Assembly: GCA_945643635.1 (NCBI GenBank)
Contig: CALZFC010000020.1
Span: forward strand, 4,316,501 to 4,380,500
DNA: 64,000 nucleotides
Source of the DNA: Allodiplogaster sudhausi
Taxonomy: Eukaryota; Nematoda; Chromadorea; Rhabditida; Diplogasteridae
Direction of reading: 5' to 3'
Every line of letters begins with the position of its first letter. Within the stretch, counting starts at the first letter, position 1. This document shows positions 44,501 to 55,183 of the stretch, piece after piece. Both the position numbers and the translations under genes were made by a program. The notes under the pieces are model-generated. The model saw only the letters and a list, made by a program, of their open reading frames with translations, did no database searches and was not told the origin of the DNA.

Positions 44501-45636
44501 GCAACTTTGTGTGCGCTTGTCTATATTCTACGTTAAACAAAACATGTATTATACACCGAATTCTTCTAATTGTGTTATGTGTTACAAACTGAAGAGTGAG
44601 TTTAAGGCAACGGCATGGCAACTCTGAACTTCGAGCATTCGTGGGGAGACGGAGTGGCCGTGCTTAGGCTGCTTGTGGAGTCGCTCAAGGATACGAACAA
44701 ACATCACTTTGTCGATCCCGACGGAGCAGTTCAACCGGTCACCCAAGGGGATGTTCAAGAGATCAGTACGTCTAATCACGCGAATTTCATCATTCTTATA
44801 TTTAAAATCTCTTAAAAACTGATTTATATATTTTTATTATTTTGCTTTATATTTTTCGCTGAAGATTTTTAGTAATTAAGTTAAACAGCCAAGACAATAA
44901 TTCTTTCCAGAGTTCTCCCTGAGCCAGTCGATGAAGTCTGCGATCACTGACGCACAAGCAAAGCACGTGTCCGTGAATTCGGATCTGGACTTTGCTCCGA
45001 TACAGTACTCCTCGCTGAACCGAGATTCCATCAAGAAGCACAAAATCTCGCCAGACTCCTTTGTGCAGCTCGCCATTCAGGTTTTGGTCCCGTTTTTAAA
45101 GTTTTTTTTTCATTTCAAGAGACAAGGCACTTATGTGAAGCATATAGTACGGTAAAAATGTTGAGATAAAAAGTATACGGTTGTAGATCGCGTATTACTC
45201 GCTGTACAAGGAGTTTGCTCCGACCTACGAGTCATGCAGCACGGCCGCATTCCTGAAGGGAAGGACAGAGTGCATCAGGTCGGCTCACTTCCTAACGGCT
45301 GCCATCCTCAACCATCCTCGTTGCGACCGCTTGTTCTCTCTCTCTCTCTCTCTCTCTCAAGATTCTCTTTCTTGGCTTTCCTTTTTCCGTCTTCTTCTCT
45401 CTCCTACTACCACATACTCTTCAATCACCCCCCTCTCTCTCTCTTCTCTCTTTATCTCTGTTTCCTCTTACTTCAGGTCAGCAACAGCGGCAACGCAGGA
45501 GGCAACTCTTGCAGTGGTGAATGGCACGACAACCGACATTTTCCCTCTCCTCCAACAGTGCTCAAACGTCCACTCGCAGTTGGTCAAGGAGGGCTCAATG
45601 GGTAGGTTTTGTTTCTTTTATTAATTTATTCTTCAA

Positions 45637-45667
<31 letters not shown>

Positions 45668-46130
45668 TCTCGTTTTCGCATCACATGCGTGTTGAAAATT
45701 TGAATTTTTAAAACAGATGATATCTTCAGGTCAGGGTTTCGATCGTCATATTCTGGGACTCAAGATCACTGCTGAGCGTCTCGGAAAAACTCCCCATGAG
45801 GTCATTCACGATGCGTCTTATCTTTTATCTCTCCTTTCTTGCAGTAAATCTTGAGACATTTAACATGGTCGTTGCTTGCATTACAGTATCCTTTTAATTT
45901 GCAGTTCTTCTCTTCTGAGGCTCACAATCGAATGGGTCATTTCATCCTCTCCACATCGACGCTCTCCTCGGATGCCACTGCCTTTGGTGGTTTCGGCCCA
46001 GTGGTCGGAGATGGATTCGGCATTGGATATGACATCGTCCCCAGCAGACTCGGCGCAGTCATCACTTCTTACAAGGTTGCCATTTACTTATTATTATGGC
46101 TATGGCTTATCACTTGAATCTGGCCATCTG

Positions 46131-46220
<90 letters not shown>

Positions 46221-46351
46221 TTCTTCTCCTTGCTCTCGCCTTGAATTCGAGCGTGATATTATAGAGCAAGCGAAGCGCATCTGCCTTCGCGTCTGCCTTG
46301 GAGAAGTCGCTGGACCAGCTGAAGACTGTGCTTGACAAGAAGAGTTCGTAG
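41505..46351 (+). CDS. CPT2: carnitine O-palmitoyltransferase 2, mitochondrial
   Basis: CPT2 on the matrix face of the inner membrane regenerates acyl-CoA from acylcarnitine for beta-oxidation. The start MLSRAQPATRVIGAF (41505) looks like a targeting peptide, followed by YHFQKSLRRLPIPKLPDS. Further exons give SYISETWFDIYLRARVPL, LDAEVIAPEVFHLNPE, FNGTRIPKREKDVLYYDP, IDWVLQQPPL, ALFALCLDDLKTEDHTR and NRWFDKCFQLIV. The catalytic His lies in FEHSWGDGVAVLRL (44.64 kb). YESCSTAAFLKGRTE and LSTSTLSSDATAFGGFGPV follow, and SLDQLKTVLDKKSS is the end. About 17 exons give roughly 640 residues, normal for the family. The 0.92-kb intron at 42976-43892 holds a foldback element. Several introns carry CT microsatellites. 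Confidence 0.94.
43036..43853. mobile_element. foldback element in a CPT2 intron, Merlin/ISXO2-like remnant inside
   Basis: Arms of about 290 bp (about 43036-43325 and 43565-43853) are near-perfect inverted copies, with motifs such as ccccaagaccccaaattttt, GCCCCAGAGGGGCTATTTGA and GATTTAGTCATTTTCGAAAG. AGAATT(T) occurs on both outer flanks, a possible target duplication. On the minus strand the 240-bp centre encodes MYYLADFLWRKQFGSPCEVL, then WDQIAELYPC and a stop. This recalls the C-terminal helix (Y-ADFLWR..FG) of ISXO2/Merlin-type transposases. In the deleted duplicate at 17.0 kb this whole intron is absent. Confidence 0.75.
44201..44240 (+). repeat. CPT2: duplicated splice-acceptor segment in CPT2
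   Basis: tgtgatcaggaagattga occurs twice in tandem, 22 bp apart. The second copy carries the acceptor (gatcag|GAAGATTGACGG) used to rejoin the CPT2 frame; the first offers a competing acceptor. Confidence 0.65.
46132..46216. repeat. CT microsatellite in the last CPT2 intron
   Basis: About 85 bp of (CT)n with a few TTCTC interruptions lies in the intron before the final CPT2 exon (acceptor near 46268). Confidence 0.85.
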
Positions 46352-46704
46352 AGTTCAGAAGATTGCGTAGTACCAAGTAGAGAATACCGTACCACTTCTC
46401 TACCCGCTGTCGCCCTTTCTTTGCCCCTCGGAACGTGTATAATTGTATGTATTATGTAGAGAGATGACATATATGTATTTATTATAGAATTTGTAATTGA
46501 TTCTTCTCTTATTTACAAGTTGTCTTAAGATAGACATGACATCTTTTACGAGAAGCTTTTTTATGGACTCGGTTATCTCGTTGTTCTGAATTCGGGAAAT
46601 AAAAGTATCTTGATTAATAGAGTCACAATGATAATTGATTGGTGTTGGTAGCCATTAAGTTTATCTCAAGGATTAGAATTGTTCGAGACAATGGCTACGG
46701 TAAA

Positions 46705-48083
46705 ATGAAGATGGAGGATCTGCGGCCGCAGATGGTGGAGGCGGCACGCAAGTTTATCATCACTCCGAAGGTTTCGTTTGTTCTAGTCTTTTCTTGCTTC
46801 CCATCTCTCGTCCCAATCCTTGCCCCCAGTCTTGGAGGACTCTACAGCTTTCCTCATTTTCGTCCTTGCCTTCGTTTCCTGTAGTCCTCTCGCAATTGTA
46901 TCCTTTCGTTGAGGTGCGTGAGTCTTCCGTAGAGGAGCAGAACAAGTTTCTGCTGTCGAAGGGAGTGACGGAAGCGGAGATTGACGAGGCCCGCCGCTCT
47001 CTGCCTCCAGAAGGCACGGTCGAAGCTGCGTATGCGCAGCACCAGTACGCTCCCCCCGGGGCATACTATCCACCACCACCTCAGGTTAAAAAGGAAAATG
47101 CGAGGGGGAGAAAGAAAGAGCAGATAGAAGAAGAGGGTGAAGGGTGAGAAAGAGTGCGAGAGATTCCATAACATTCCTTTCCAGCCACAGAATAGCGCGA
47201 TCGCCATGGCCCAATCCGCCGTGGTCTTAGGCACTGCAGCCTACGCCGGGTATCGCTTCGTCCGATCGTGGGTCCTGCCGCGATTCTTCGACATCCCAGA
47301 CCCCGCAGCTGAAGAGGCCAGGCAGCTTCAGGTTGGCCGAGCTTCTTTCTCCCCCTCGAGACCCGTTAACCGTGCACTCTCTCCATTACAGCAACAAGTG
47401 ACCGACCTGCAGAACTCGATCAAGTTCGTCATCGACTCGATGAGCCAGAGCAGCCGACTGCTCACCGAGCAGCAGAATCAGGTATTTAGTCTGCAAACGA
47501 TTTTTGCAAACTAAAAGTAAGTGAGTTATATTTAATTTTCTTGTTGAAATAGTCCCGATCCCTGGTGCAAGTGACCCCTCGCAGGTCTCGCAAGCCCTCC
47601 AATCTCTCTACTCCCGTGACATCGACGTCCGCCGCATGGAGAACGGCATCTCCACCATCCGCTCTCTCCTCCTCAGCCAACACCAGTTCGCGGCTCCCGT
47701 GGCTACTCAAGGAATCCCCGATTGGCAGCGAGGGGGCATTCCGACCAAGGAGAAGGACGACTCCAGAGATGTCAGTTTGGATCTCTCTCTATCTTTTGGT
47801 CTCATAAGACGTATCCGAGTCTTTTTCACACTCTTGACCTATGAATAATCATTCTACGATAACTGCACTTATTTACCTTGCCAGGGCTATATTAAGGCCG
47901 ATTTTTCCATTATTGTATAATTGCTTCCCCATGGACATTGTTCTTCTTTCAGCAATCGAAATGTCGACGAATTATGTTCATTTGCAGGGTTTCACGACTC
48001 CTCCGACGAACTTTGACAAGCAAGACTTTCAAGAGGAGGATGTGGACGTGGCACCGAATGGCTCTGTCGACCATGTTCACTGA
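46705..48083 (+). CDS. PEX14: peroxisomal membrane protein PEX14
   Basis: PEX14 forms the docking complex for the PEX5 cargo receptor on the peroxisomal membrane. Exon 1 (46705-46770) gives MKMEDLRPQMVEAARKFIIT. Exon 2 (46914-47083) gives VEEQNKFLLSKGVTEAEIDE, together the PEX5-binding helical domain (FL..KG.T..EID). Exon 3 (47185-47331) has an Ala/Gly-rich hydrophobic segment, AVVLGTAAYAGYRF. Exon 4 (about 47392-47481) is a coiled coil (VTDLQNSIKFVIDSMSQ). Exon 5 (about 47580-47770) has MENGISTIRSLLLSQHQFAA and IPDWQ, typical of animal PEX14. The last exon (47990-48083) ends VDVAPNGSVDHVH. An ATG at 46691 opens only a five-codon upstream frame. The gene starts 354 bp after CPT2, so the two may be co-transcribed. 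Confidence 0.9.
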
Positions 48084-48289
48084 GAATCTATTTCTCATTC
48101 GCGATTCTTTTTTATGCTTGCCTCCGTTTCCCCTTTTTTTTCGCCACTCGCTTTCGCTCGACATTCGCTCCGATTCCCAGATCCTTTCTATTTTTCCTAT
48201 ATCTCCCTCCAACTCTCCATCTTGTTCTCCCTTTTCCTCTCTCTTTCTCTTTCTCTCTTTGTCGTTTTTCTCTTTCCCACTCTCCTTTT

Positions 48290-48343
48290 CTTTAATATGC
48301 ACACTCGTACTCGTCTCGACGAGTACGAGTGTGAATATTAAAG
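48290..48343. other. 26-bp-stem perfect hairpin downstream of PEX14
   Basis: CACACTCGTACTCGTC and GACGAGTACGAGTGTG pair around a 2-nt spacer. The stem extends outward through TTTAATAT/ATATTAAA-type arms to 26 bp with a single mismatch. It lies about 210 bp after the PEX14 stop, following a CT-rich tract. Its role is unknown. Confidence 0.7.
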
Positions 48344-48713
48344 AAAATATATTCACATTCGTTGTTTTATATGATCGTGCCTTACATACATTTAGCCAAA
48401 TGCATTACTTCAGATTACCAAATCCATGTTCCAGACATGCTTTTAAAACTAGTTTTAGACATTGAATTTGTGTCAGTTTGGATCCTAGGTCTCCGAAAGA
48501 GATTTCTTATATATCCCCTTCCTGCTCATTAACATCAGGCCATTCCTCACACGTTCCATACATTCCTTTCTCATCTTGTCTTCCTCTCATTCCTGACATT
48601 GCTCACATCTTCGTTACATTTCATGTCGTTAATGCTCTCGGTATATACTTTCGCGCTCTAATTGTGATATTTCCTTTTCTCAAAGTGAATAATAATTAGA
48701 ATAAAATATTTCA
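48344..48713. other. PEX14-NDUFAF3 spacer
   Basis: No exon was recognised. It ends in AATATTTCAG just before the NDUFAF3 5' end, compatible with a splice acceptor 20 bp before the ATG. Confidence 0.45.
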
Positions 48714-48733
48714 GGAGAAGGAGCCAGAGAAGG

Positions 48734-49438
48734 ATGTCTCTTCCTCTACCGTTTCCCAGAGCTGCCTCCTTCCTCGGTCGCCGACTCTGCCAAGTCGCAC
48801 GCCGCAAGTTTGCCGGAGCAGCCGATACAGGTTGGCGCTTTCTGGAGACTGATCTCGCTCTTTCTGCTCTCCTCTCCTATCCGTATCTTCCACCGTTTTC
48901 ACCACTCTTAACTTGTTTTCTTGGGGCGGTTGTATTTATTCTTGTCTATGCTGCTTGTGTTAACCACTCCGGCGTCATTGTTAGGTTCTTCTGTCTCAGG
49001 AGTCCTGGATAACTACCACATCAACCCGATGGGTGAATCGGATATGCCAATGCGCTCCCGAATCTCGAGGCTTTCCGATGATATGATGGAGTCGAAGCTG
49101 ACGGGTGTCAGAGGTTCATTCATATTCTATTCCATCTGACACTCTCTTCTCTCTCCTAATCCTTCCCTCTGTCCATCCAGGCTTGTCCTGCGTGGGTTTC
49201 CGTATGATGGACGGAATCTTCCTGTACGGACCCGTTGCGTTGTTCCCGAGGAGCGCGCTCTCCTGGCGTGTTCTCACTCCCGACGACATCACACCAGAAT
49301 CTCTCTCCCTCTTCGCATTCCTCGAACCGAAGATCGACATTCTCGTCCTAGGAGTCGGCGACAAAAAGAATATTGACAAGGTATGCGTCGAGAGATGAGA
49401 GAGGGAGTTAGAAAGAGTGAGAGGTGAGAGTGGTCGTT

Positions 49439-49485
<47 letters not shown>

Positions 49486-50117
49486 AGAGAGAGAACAAGT
49501 AGAGGGAGAGAAGAGAGAGCATTTTCCCAGGTTCGTGCTCGTGTTGTCGGCTTCCTAAAAGAGCACAAGATCGGCCTAGAGATTTCGGATACGGTTGGAT
49601 AGCATTTTGAGTTCACTTGATTCTTATATCTTTGAGAGAAGATAAAAATGAGAAATATTAAATACGATAAAGATGGATTGCAGGAAGATGCGATCTCGAC
49701 TTTTAATTGGCTGAACGCGGAGGGACGATGCGTCGCTGCTGCTCTCTATCCACCCGATGATATGGTAGTCTCGGATGGAGAACATGGAAGGGCACTCAAT
49801 CTACTCAAGGCATACGACACTATTGATGTTAGCAGAGAGAGAGAGAGAGAGGAGAGAGCGAGAGAGAGAGAGAGAGAGAGAGAGGTTTGTGGGAGAGAGA
49901 AATGGGAATGGTTTGATAGAGATAATGTATATATGTGTGGTTAAGAGAGTTCCTTCAGGAACACCCCTTCCTAGTCGGACTCACTGGGACGGGCGACGAA
50001 GAAGAGGACTTGGTGCGGAGAGTGTGGGGAGGAGACGCCTCGTGGGCCGAGATCAAGGCTATCCTTGCGGATGCGAAGAAGGGCGAGAAAGAAGCACCCA
50101 AGATTGGTGACAAGTAG
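48734..50117 (+). CDS. NDUFAF3: NDUFAF3-like mitochondrial complex I assembly factor
   Basis: The family (DUF498) acts in early assembly of NADH:ubiquinone oxidoreductase. The start MSLPLPFPRAASFLGRRLCQ is a mitochondrial-type presequence. Later exons give HINPMGESDMPMRSRIS, then CVGFRMMDGIFLYGPVALFP, WRVLTPDDITPESLSLFAFL and EPKIDILVLGVGDK (the conserved core), VGFLKEHKIGLEISDT, and ISTFNWLNAEGRCVAAALYP. The last exon (about 49958-50117) adds EHPFLVGLTGTGDEEEDL and ILADAKKGEKEAPKIGDK, a C-terminal extension of about 50 residues not seen in the human protein. Introns hold long GA tracts. A CAG 20 bp before the ATG may be a trans-splice or 5'-UTR acceptor. Confidence 0.88.
49441..49884. repeat. 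GA microsatellites in NDUFAF3 introns
   Basis: (GA)n tracts at 49441-49480 and 49835-49884 lie in two introns of the NDUFAF3-like gene. They are the mirror of the CT tracts in neighbouring genes. Confidence 0.8.
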
Positions 50118-50738
50118 AAGATGCAAAGATTTAGCAGGGGAATGCATAACTAATAGGCAGTTCCAAGTTGTTTCGTTGTTAGTTGCATACGGTTCTTCAA
50201 CTGTTTACTGTCTCTCCTCCCCAAGGGCAGCAGTCTTTCTAGAAGCTTCAAGTCATCTGCAGCTTCTGCGGATCTCCCATGATGTGTACTTGATCCTATG
50301 CTTCTATAATAAAGAATATTTCGCAGTTTGTTGGCCAAAGGGCCTGTGACTTGTAGAACGTCTCTTGCAATTCAATTCCACAACTTGCCTGGCCAAAAAG
50401 ACATCACAGCTAAGGAGGCAGAACAGCAATTATGTTCATGGGGATTGCTATATCTACTACTTGTTTTTGTTTGGTAATTAGGGAGTTTCCTGCAGGATAT
50501 CTTTTCTATCCGTGTCTTGTTTGTTTTATCAACTCGTATCTCCCTTTCTGATAATACGAGTCCCCGCTTTTGCAAAATATGACGGCTCTCGACCAGATGC
50601 ATTACTTTGCTCTACATCATCAGCATTTGATATATCTCAATCCATCTCCCGAATAGACACAAACAACAACGCGAACATCAATCCCTTTATCCTGAGAAAA
50701 AAGCTCATGAAACAGACAAGGCTTGATTAGAAGATTGT
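50118..50738. other. convergent intergenic region, NDUFAF3 / histone H4
   Basis: About 0.6 kb without a recognised gene lies between the NDUFAF3 stop and the H4 3' stem-loop, which is transcribed from the opposite direction. Confidence 0.5.
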
Positions 50739-50754
50739 GGCCCTAAAGAGGGCC
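50739..50754 (-). promoter_or_regulatory. histone 3' stem-loop of H4
   Basis: The minus strand reads GGCCCTCTTTAGGGCC, flanked by AAC and ACAA. It fits the animal replication-dependent histone consensus GGYYYUHHUHARRRCC bound by SLBP. It lies 46 bp after the H4 stop. Confidence 0.92.
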
Positions 50755-50800
50755 GTTGGGTTTTGGGGTTTGATTGTTCTCTGAACAGAAGAGACGCTTC

Positions 50801-51160
<360 letters not shown>

Positions 51161-51167
51161 TCATTCC

Positions 51168-51203
51168 TTATATACCGCGTGGAAATGACTGATCACGCGC
51201 GGA
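51168..51203 (-). promoter_or_regulatory. H4 promoter: TATA box and GCGCGTG element
   Basis: On the minus strand a TCCGCGCGTGATCA element (51190-51203) sits just upstream of TATATAA (51168-51174). The same pair with the same spacing occurs before H3 (54374-54387 and 54356-54362). H2A has the element farther out (52214-52226). H2B has a variant (around 53371-53386). Confidence 0.7.
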
Positions 51204-51598
51204 CTCGAAATGGCGCGAAAGACCCAATCTTACAGATTTCAAAAGGGGGCACAAAACAGTTTTCAACGCTTCTGCCGTTGGTTCATGTCGGTTTGCACAA
51301 TTCTTCTCATGCACTTTATATGATGCCATAGTAGGAAAATATACATCGAAGAGACCTCATTAGAGGGTCCACAGCGGGAATGACTCCTTCAACGTTTCTC
51401 TTTTACGTATTGAAGCAAATTCTGCTCGGAGAAAGAAACCACATCGACGAAGAGAACTCTCTAAACAATTTAGAACAAGACACCTAGAAATTCCCACCAA
51501 CTTTGCCACGACCAGTCCTCTTTATTCAACGGCTCAACAGCCTAATTCTCAATTTCCAAAAAAAGCACTGCAAGCAGTACCGATTAGAACGCGATTGT

Positions 51599-51614
51599 GG
51601 CCCTAAAGAGGGCC
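51599..51614 (-). promoter_or_regulatory. histone 3' stem-loop of H2A
   Basis: The 16-bp sequence GGCCCTCTTTAGGGCC on the minus strand lies 41 bp after the H2A stop, with the same flanks as the H4 copy. An about 40-bp block around it is identical between genes. Confidence 0.92.
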
Positions 51615-51655
51615 GTTGGGTTCTGGGGTTTGGTTGGCTCAGTAAGAGCAGCAGC

Positions 51656-52039
51656 TCACTCCTTGTCGCCTGCCGTCTTCTTGGGGAGAAGAACGGCGTT
51701 GATGTTGGGGAGCACTCCGCCCTGGGCGATGGTGACACCGGAGAGGAGCTTGTTCAGCTCCTCGTCGTTGCGGACGGCGAGCTGAAGATGGCGCGGGTTG
51801 ATTCTCGTCTTCTTGTTGTCGCGGGCGGCGTTGCCAGCCAACTCGAGGACTTCAGCCGCGAGGTACTCGAGGACGGCCGCCAGGTACACCGGGGCGCCGG
51901 CGCCCACTCGCTGCGCGTAGTTGCCCTTGCGCAGCATGCGGTGCAGACGACCGACCGGAAACTGGAGTCCGGCCCGCGAGGAACGCGACTTCGCCTTGCC
52001 GCCCGCCTTCGCCTTTCCTCCCTTGCCACGTCCAGACAT
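51656..52039 (-). CDS. histone H2A
   Basis: A 127-residue canonical H2A from [18 protein letters not shown]. It has [19 protein letters not shown], the acidic-patch segment and [18 protein letters not shown] at the end. There is no C-terminal SQ motif, so it is not an H2A.X type. It is intronless. The start chosen is MSGRG at 52039; upstream codons are also open but lie in the leader. A TATA box (minus TATAAAA) is at about 52098-52103. It forms dimers with H2B. Confidence 0.96.
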   Translation of the reverse strand: MSGRGKGGKAKAGGKAKSRSSRAGLQFPVGRLHRMLRKGNYAQRVGAGAPVYLAAVLEYLAAEVLELAGNAARDNKKTRINPRHLQLAVRNDEELNKLLSGVTIAQGGVLPNINAVLLPKKTAGDKE

Positions 52040-52097
52040 GATGACTGCTTCGCTTGCTAGGATGAACTGAGATGGCGAGGGTGGGAGAGGCCAGGCT

Positions 52098-52226
52098 TTT
52101 ATAGGCCACGTTGTTGTGATGGTCACGCCCATTTAGAGAGAGTGAAAATTTAAGAGACGGAGAGAAGCGGAGATGGCGTCCTTTTCGAAAATAAGCGGGG
52201 AAAACCTGTGCTTTACCACGCGCGGA
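52098..52226 (-). promoter_or_regulatory. H2A promoter: TATA and distal GCGCGTGGTA element
   Basis: TATAAAAG (minus) is at about 52098-52103, and TCCGCGCGTGGTA at 52214-52226, about 110 bp farther upstream. This is the same element seen next to the H3 and H4 TATA boxes. Confidence 0.6.
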
Positions 52227-52550
52227 CACTGCTTTGGATTCGAAACGAAAGCGAAAAAATAGATGGAAAGCCTTGTTACATGTATCCGAAGAGAAATACT
52301 GGCAATCATATTCCCTAGACTTCCTGCAGAACAAATACAAAACCTGACAAAATTACAATTTGGGGCTCTGACAAAGCCAGAAAACTGTGATAAAAGTGCG
52401 GAATATTTATATAAAAACCCAAAATCCCAGTATTCGTGCTGGATTGTGGCCCTCTACAAATTTATATTGTGCCTCGAAAAAGCCACAATCCGCAGATCTG
52501 GACATTTATGCCAATAATCTGAAGTACTTGTACGATTGGAACTGGATTGT

Positions 52551-52566
52551 GGCCCTAAAGAGGGCC
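52551..52566 (-). promoter_or_regulatory. histone 3' stem-loop, displaced 360 bp from H2B
   Basis: The same GGCCCTCTTTAGGGCC sequence lies 361 bp downstream of the H2B stop, whereas the other three histone genes have it 34-46 bp away. A second partial copy of the leading context (ctggattgtggccct) occurs near 52440. Confidence 0.88.
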
Positions 52567-52927
52567 GTTGGGTTCTGGGGGTTTGGGTGTTCACCACCGA
52601 GCAAGCAACCTCACGGGATGTTAGAACACGGCGCGCAGGTGTGGTCCCATTTTCAAAATGCGAAACGTCGGATGGAAGGCGCACTATAAAAATCAACTGT
52701 CTTGCGTCTGACCGCTTTTCATGCGTGTTCATGCGTGTTTTGACACTTCTAACACATCTCGCCCTGGCAAGTTGCCAGTTTGAGCGCGACTTAAATCCAA
52801 CTCTCTACGTCTCTGCCACTTGGTCAGAGTGCAGACAGTGGGAGTAAGCTGTCAACCAGTGCCATCTTTGTATAGCGAGTGCGTCCGGAAAAATGCATGG
52901 GCTGAACACCCGTGACCTGCTTTCAGA

Positions 52928-53299
52928 TTACTTGCTGGAGGTGTACTTGGTGACAGCCTTGGTGCCTTCGGAGACAGCGTGCTTGGCAAGCTCTCCCGGG
53001 AGGATGAGACGGACAGCCGTCTGGATCTCGCGAGAGGAGATGGTGGACCTCTTATTGTAGTGGGCGAGTCGGCTGGCCTCGGCTGCGATGCGCTCGAAGA
53101 CGTCGTTGACGAAGGAGTTCATGATGGACATGGCCTTGGAGGACACTCCGGTGTCGGGGTGGACCTGCTTCAGGACGCGGTAGATGTAGATGACGTAGGA
53201 CTCCTTCCTCGACTTTCTCTTCTTCTTGTCTCCGGTCCTCTTGACCTTCTGACTCTTCGCTGCCTTCTTCGCTCCCTTCGCGGACGGCTTCGGTGGCAT
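52928..53299 (-). CDS. histone H2B
   Basis: A 123-residue core histone: [15 protein letters not shown] tail, Lys/Arg-rich linker, then [60 protein letters not shown] and the AVTKYTSSK end carrying the conserved ubiquitination-site context. It is intronless, with a TATA box (minus ATATAAAA) at about 53355-53362. Unlike its neighbours it has no stem-loop within 50 bp of the stop; the nearest is at 52551-52566. Confidence 0.96.
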   Translation of the reverse strand: MPPKPSAKGAKKAAKSQKVKRTGDKKKRKSRKESYVIYIYRVLKQVHPDTGVSSKAMSIMNSFVNDVFERIAAEASRLAHYNKRSTISSREIQTAVRLILPGELAKHAVSEGTKAVTKYTSSK

Positions 53300-53851
53300 G
53301 GCTTCTCTCGGTAGCTGGACGTTCCAAGTGATGGTCGGCTCTCCTCTCTCGTCCTTTTATATGAGTCCCGTGATCAACACGCGTTGTTGGCCACGCCCAC
53401 TTGGCTTCTTCGTCTTTTGAACCGAAATCTGGCGGGAAACAGGTCAGCGTTGTTAGACGGTGAACGGCCCATTCTCTGTTATCTGTGCTCTCTCTCCTTT
53501 TCCAACGTCTCTATTGTCTCTTTTTCTGTCGTCTCTCTCGTTCTCCAACGTCTCTTCTCTATCTTTGCTTGCCTTTTCTCTCTTCATAGCTGTCCTTTCC
53601 TGTCTCGCCACTTCTTTTCTATTCCATGACGAGAGAAACGGATATTCAAGAGCAATGCAAAAAAAGATCAAACGACTGACATGGCATTACCAACAGCCAG
53701 ATCACATCCGAGTACTTACATCTTTTTCATCCAATTCAGAGAATGCTGTCGTTGAATGTACATCCCAAGAAATACTTGTATCATCTTTATTCAAATTAGG
53801 CCTTTCATTGAATGCTTTATGCAATTATTATTCTAATGGGAATATGATTGT

Positions 53852-53867
53852 GGCCCTAAAGAGGGCC
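53852..53867 (-). promoter_or_regulatory. histone 3' stem-loop of H3
   Basis: GGCCCTCTTTAGGGCC on the minus strand lies 34 bp after the H3 stop, in the same conserved flanking block (caaaccccagaacccaac). Confidence 0.92.
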
Positions 53868-53901
53868 GTTGGGTTCTGGGGTTTGGATTTGCAGATGAAG
53901 C

Positions 53902-54315
<414 letters not shown>

Positions 54316-54355
54316 TCACTGAACACTGCGAATGACAAAAGAGTACCCGGTGCGG

Positions 54356-54387
54356 TATATAAGTGAGGGGAAATGACCACGCGCGGA
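54356..54387 (-). promoter_or_regulatory. H3 promoter: TATA box and GCGCGTGGTCA element
   Basis: Minus-strand TTATATA at 54356-54362, with TCCGCGCGTGGTCA immediately upstream at 54374-54387, matching the H4 arrangement. Confidence 0.7.
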
Positions 54388-54480
54388 TGCCAGCAGTGAA
54401 CATCCCGCCAATTCTTCGCGAAGTTCAAATGGGCATTTTCTTGTTTGGTGTGGACAGAGAATGTTTCTAAGAACATGGTT

Positions 54481-54825
54481 TCAGGATTTTAACAGCAGGA
54501 GAAACTCAAATTTGGGTACTTTCCGAAAGTATTCACAATAATTCGTTTTGACGCTGATTCTGAGTGAATAAATACGCATGAATTTATGCCCATTGAAATT
54601 CAATGCATTCTCATTTGGTGGCATCGTATCTGGTGCCAGGTTTGGCCGTTCTGGATCTAACAGAGCTGTTCCCATACTTGGAATGTCAGTGAGAAAACCA
54701 TCTTCTGACAAAACGTTCAGTTTGGCGAGGATGTTTGCAATTCTTTCCTTTGTTCTACGAATAAGCGACCAGCTTCGCGGGTAAACACAAGCGGATGATA
54801 TTCTTAGTTGTATGGTATCCCTCAC
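54481..54825 (-). CDS. hypothetical single-exon reading frame between H3 and ATPAF2
   Basis: An open minus-strand frame of up to 114 codons reads RRTKERIANILAKLNVLSED, then DIPSMGTALLDPERPNLAPD, with balanced composition that looks protein-like. No family was recognised. It could be a small gene, an exon fragment or chance. Confidence 0.25.
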   Translation of the reverse strand: MRDTIQLRISSACVYPRSWSLIRRTKERIANILAKLNVLSEDGFLTDIPSMGTALLDPERPNLAPDTMPPNENALNFNGHKFMRIYSLRISVKTNYCEYFRKVPKFEFLLLLKS

Positions 54826-54965
54826 TGAGTTACTCTTTACGATGATAATATCAGTTTATCTTTGCAAGGAATCTCTCAAGAGAAGGAAGCATAACGATGG
54901 AAGCATAACAAACAATCATTAGTGTTGATGAAGAAGAGCCTAAAATCTATTCATAAGCATAACCA

Positions 54966-55147
54966 GTTAAGGAGAGCCAGCCACTTTTGTTGAACGGATC
55001 TGTTCGTGGTTGGAGTTGAAGTAGACAAAGAGAGCTGCAGCGGAGAGACGGCTCGCAAGCTCCTCCTCCTCCATGCCATGGGCCCACTCAACCTAAATGG
55101 TATCAACTGATAAACTTTCTATTTCTCGATCTCTCTCTCCTCTCTCC

Positions 55148-55183
<36 letters not shown>

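Noticed and set aside
46110..46470. Frames of Arg-Glu or Leu-Ser repeats at microsatellites (12.2, 46.1, 49.4 and 55.1 kb)
   Set aside because: They are translations of (CT)n/(GA)n tracts inside introns.
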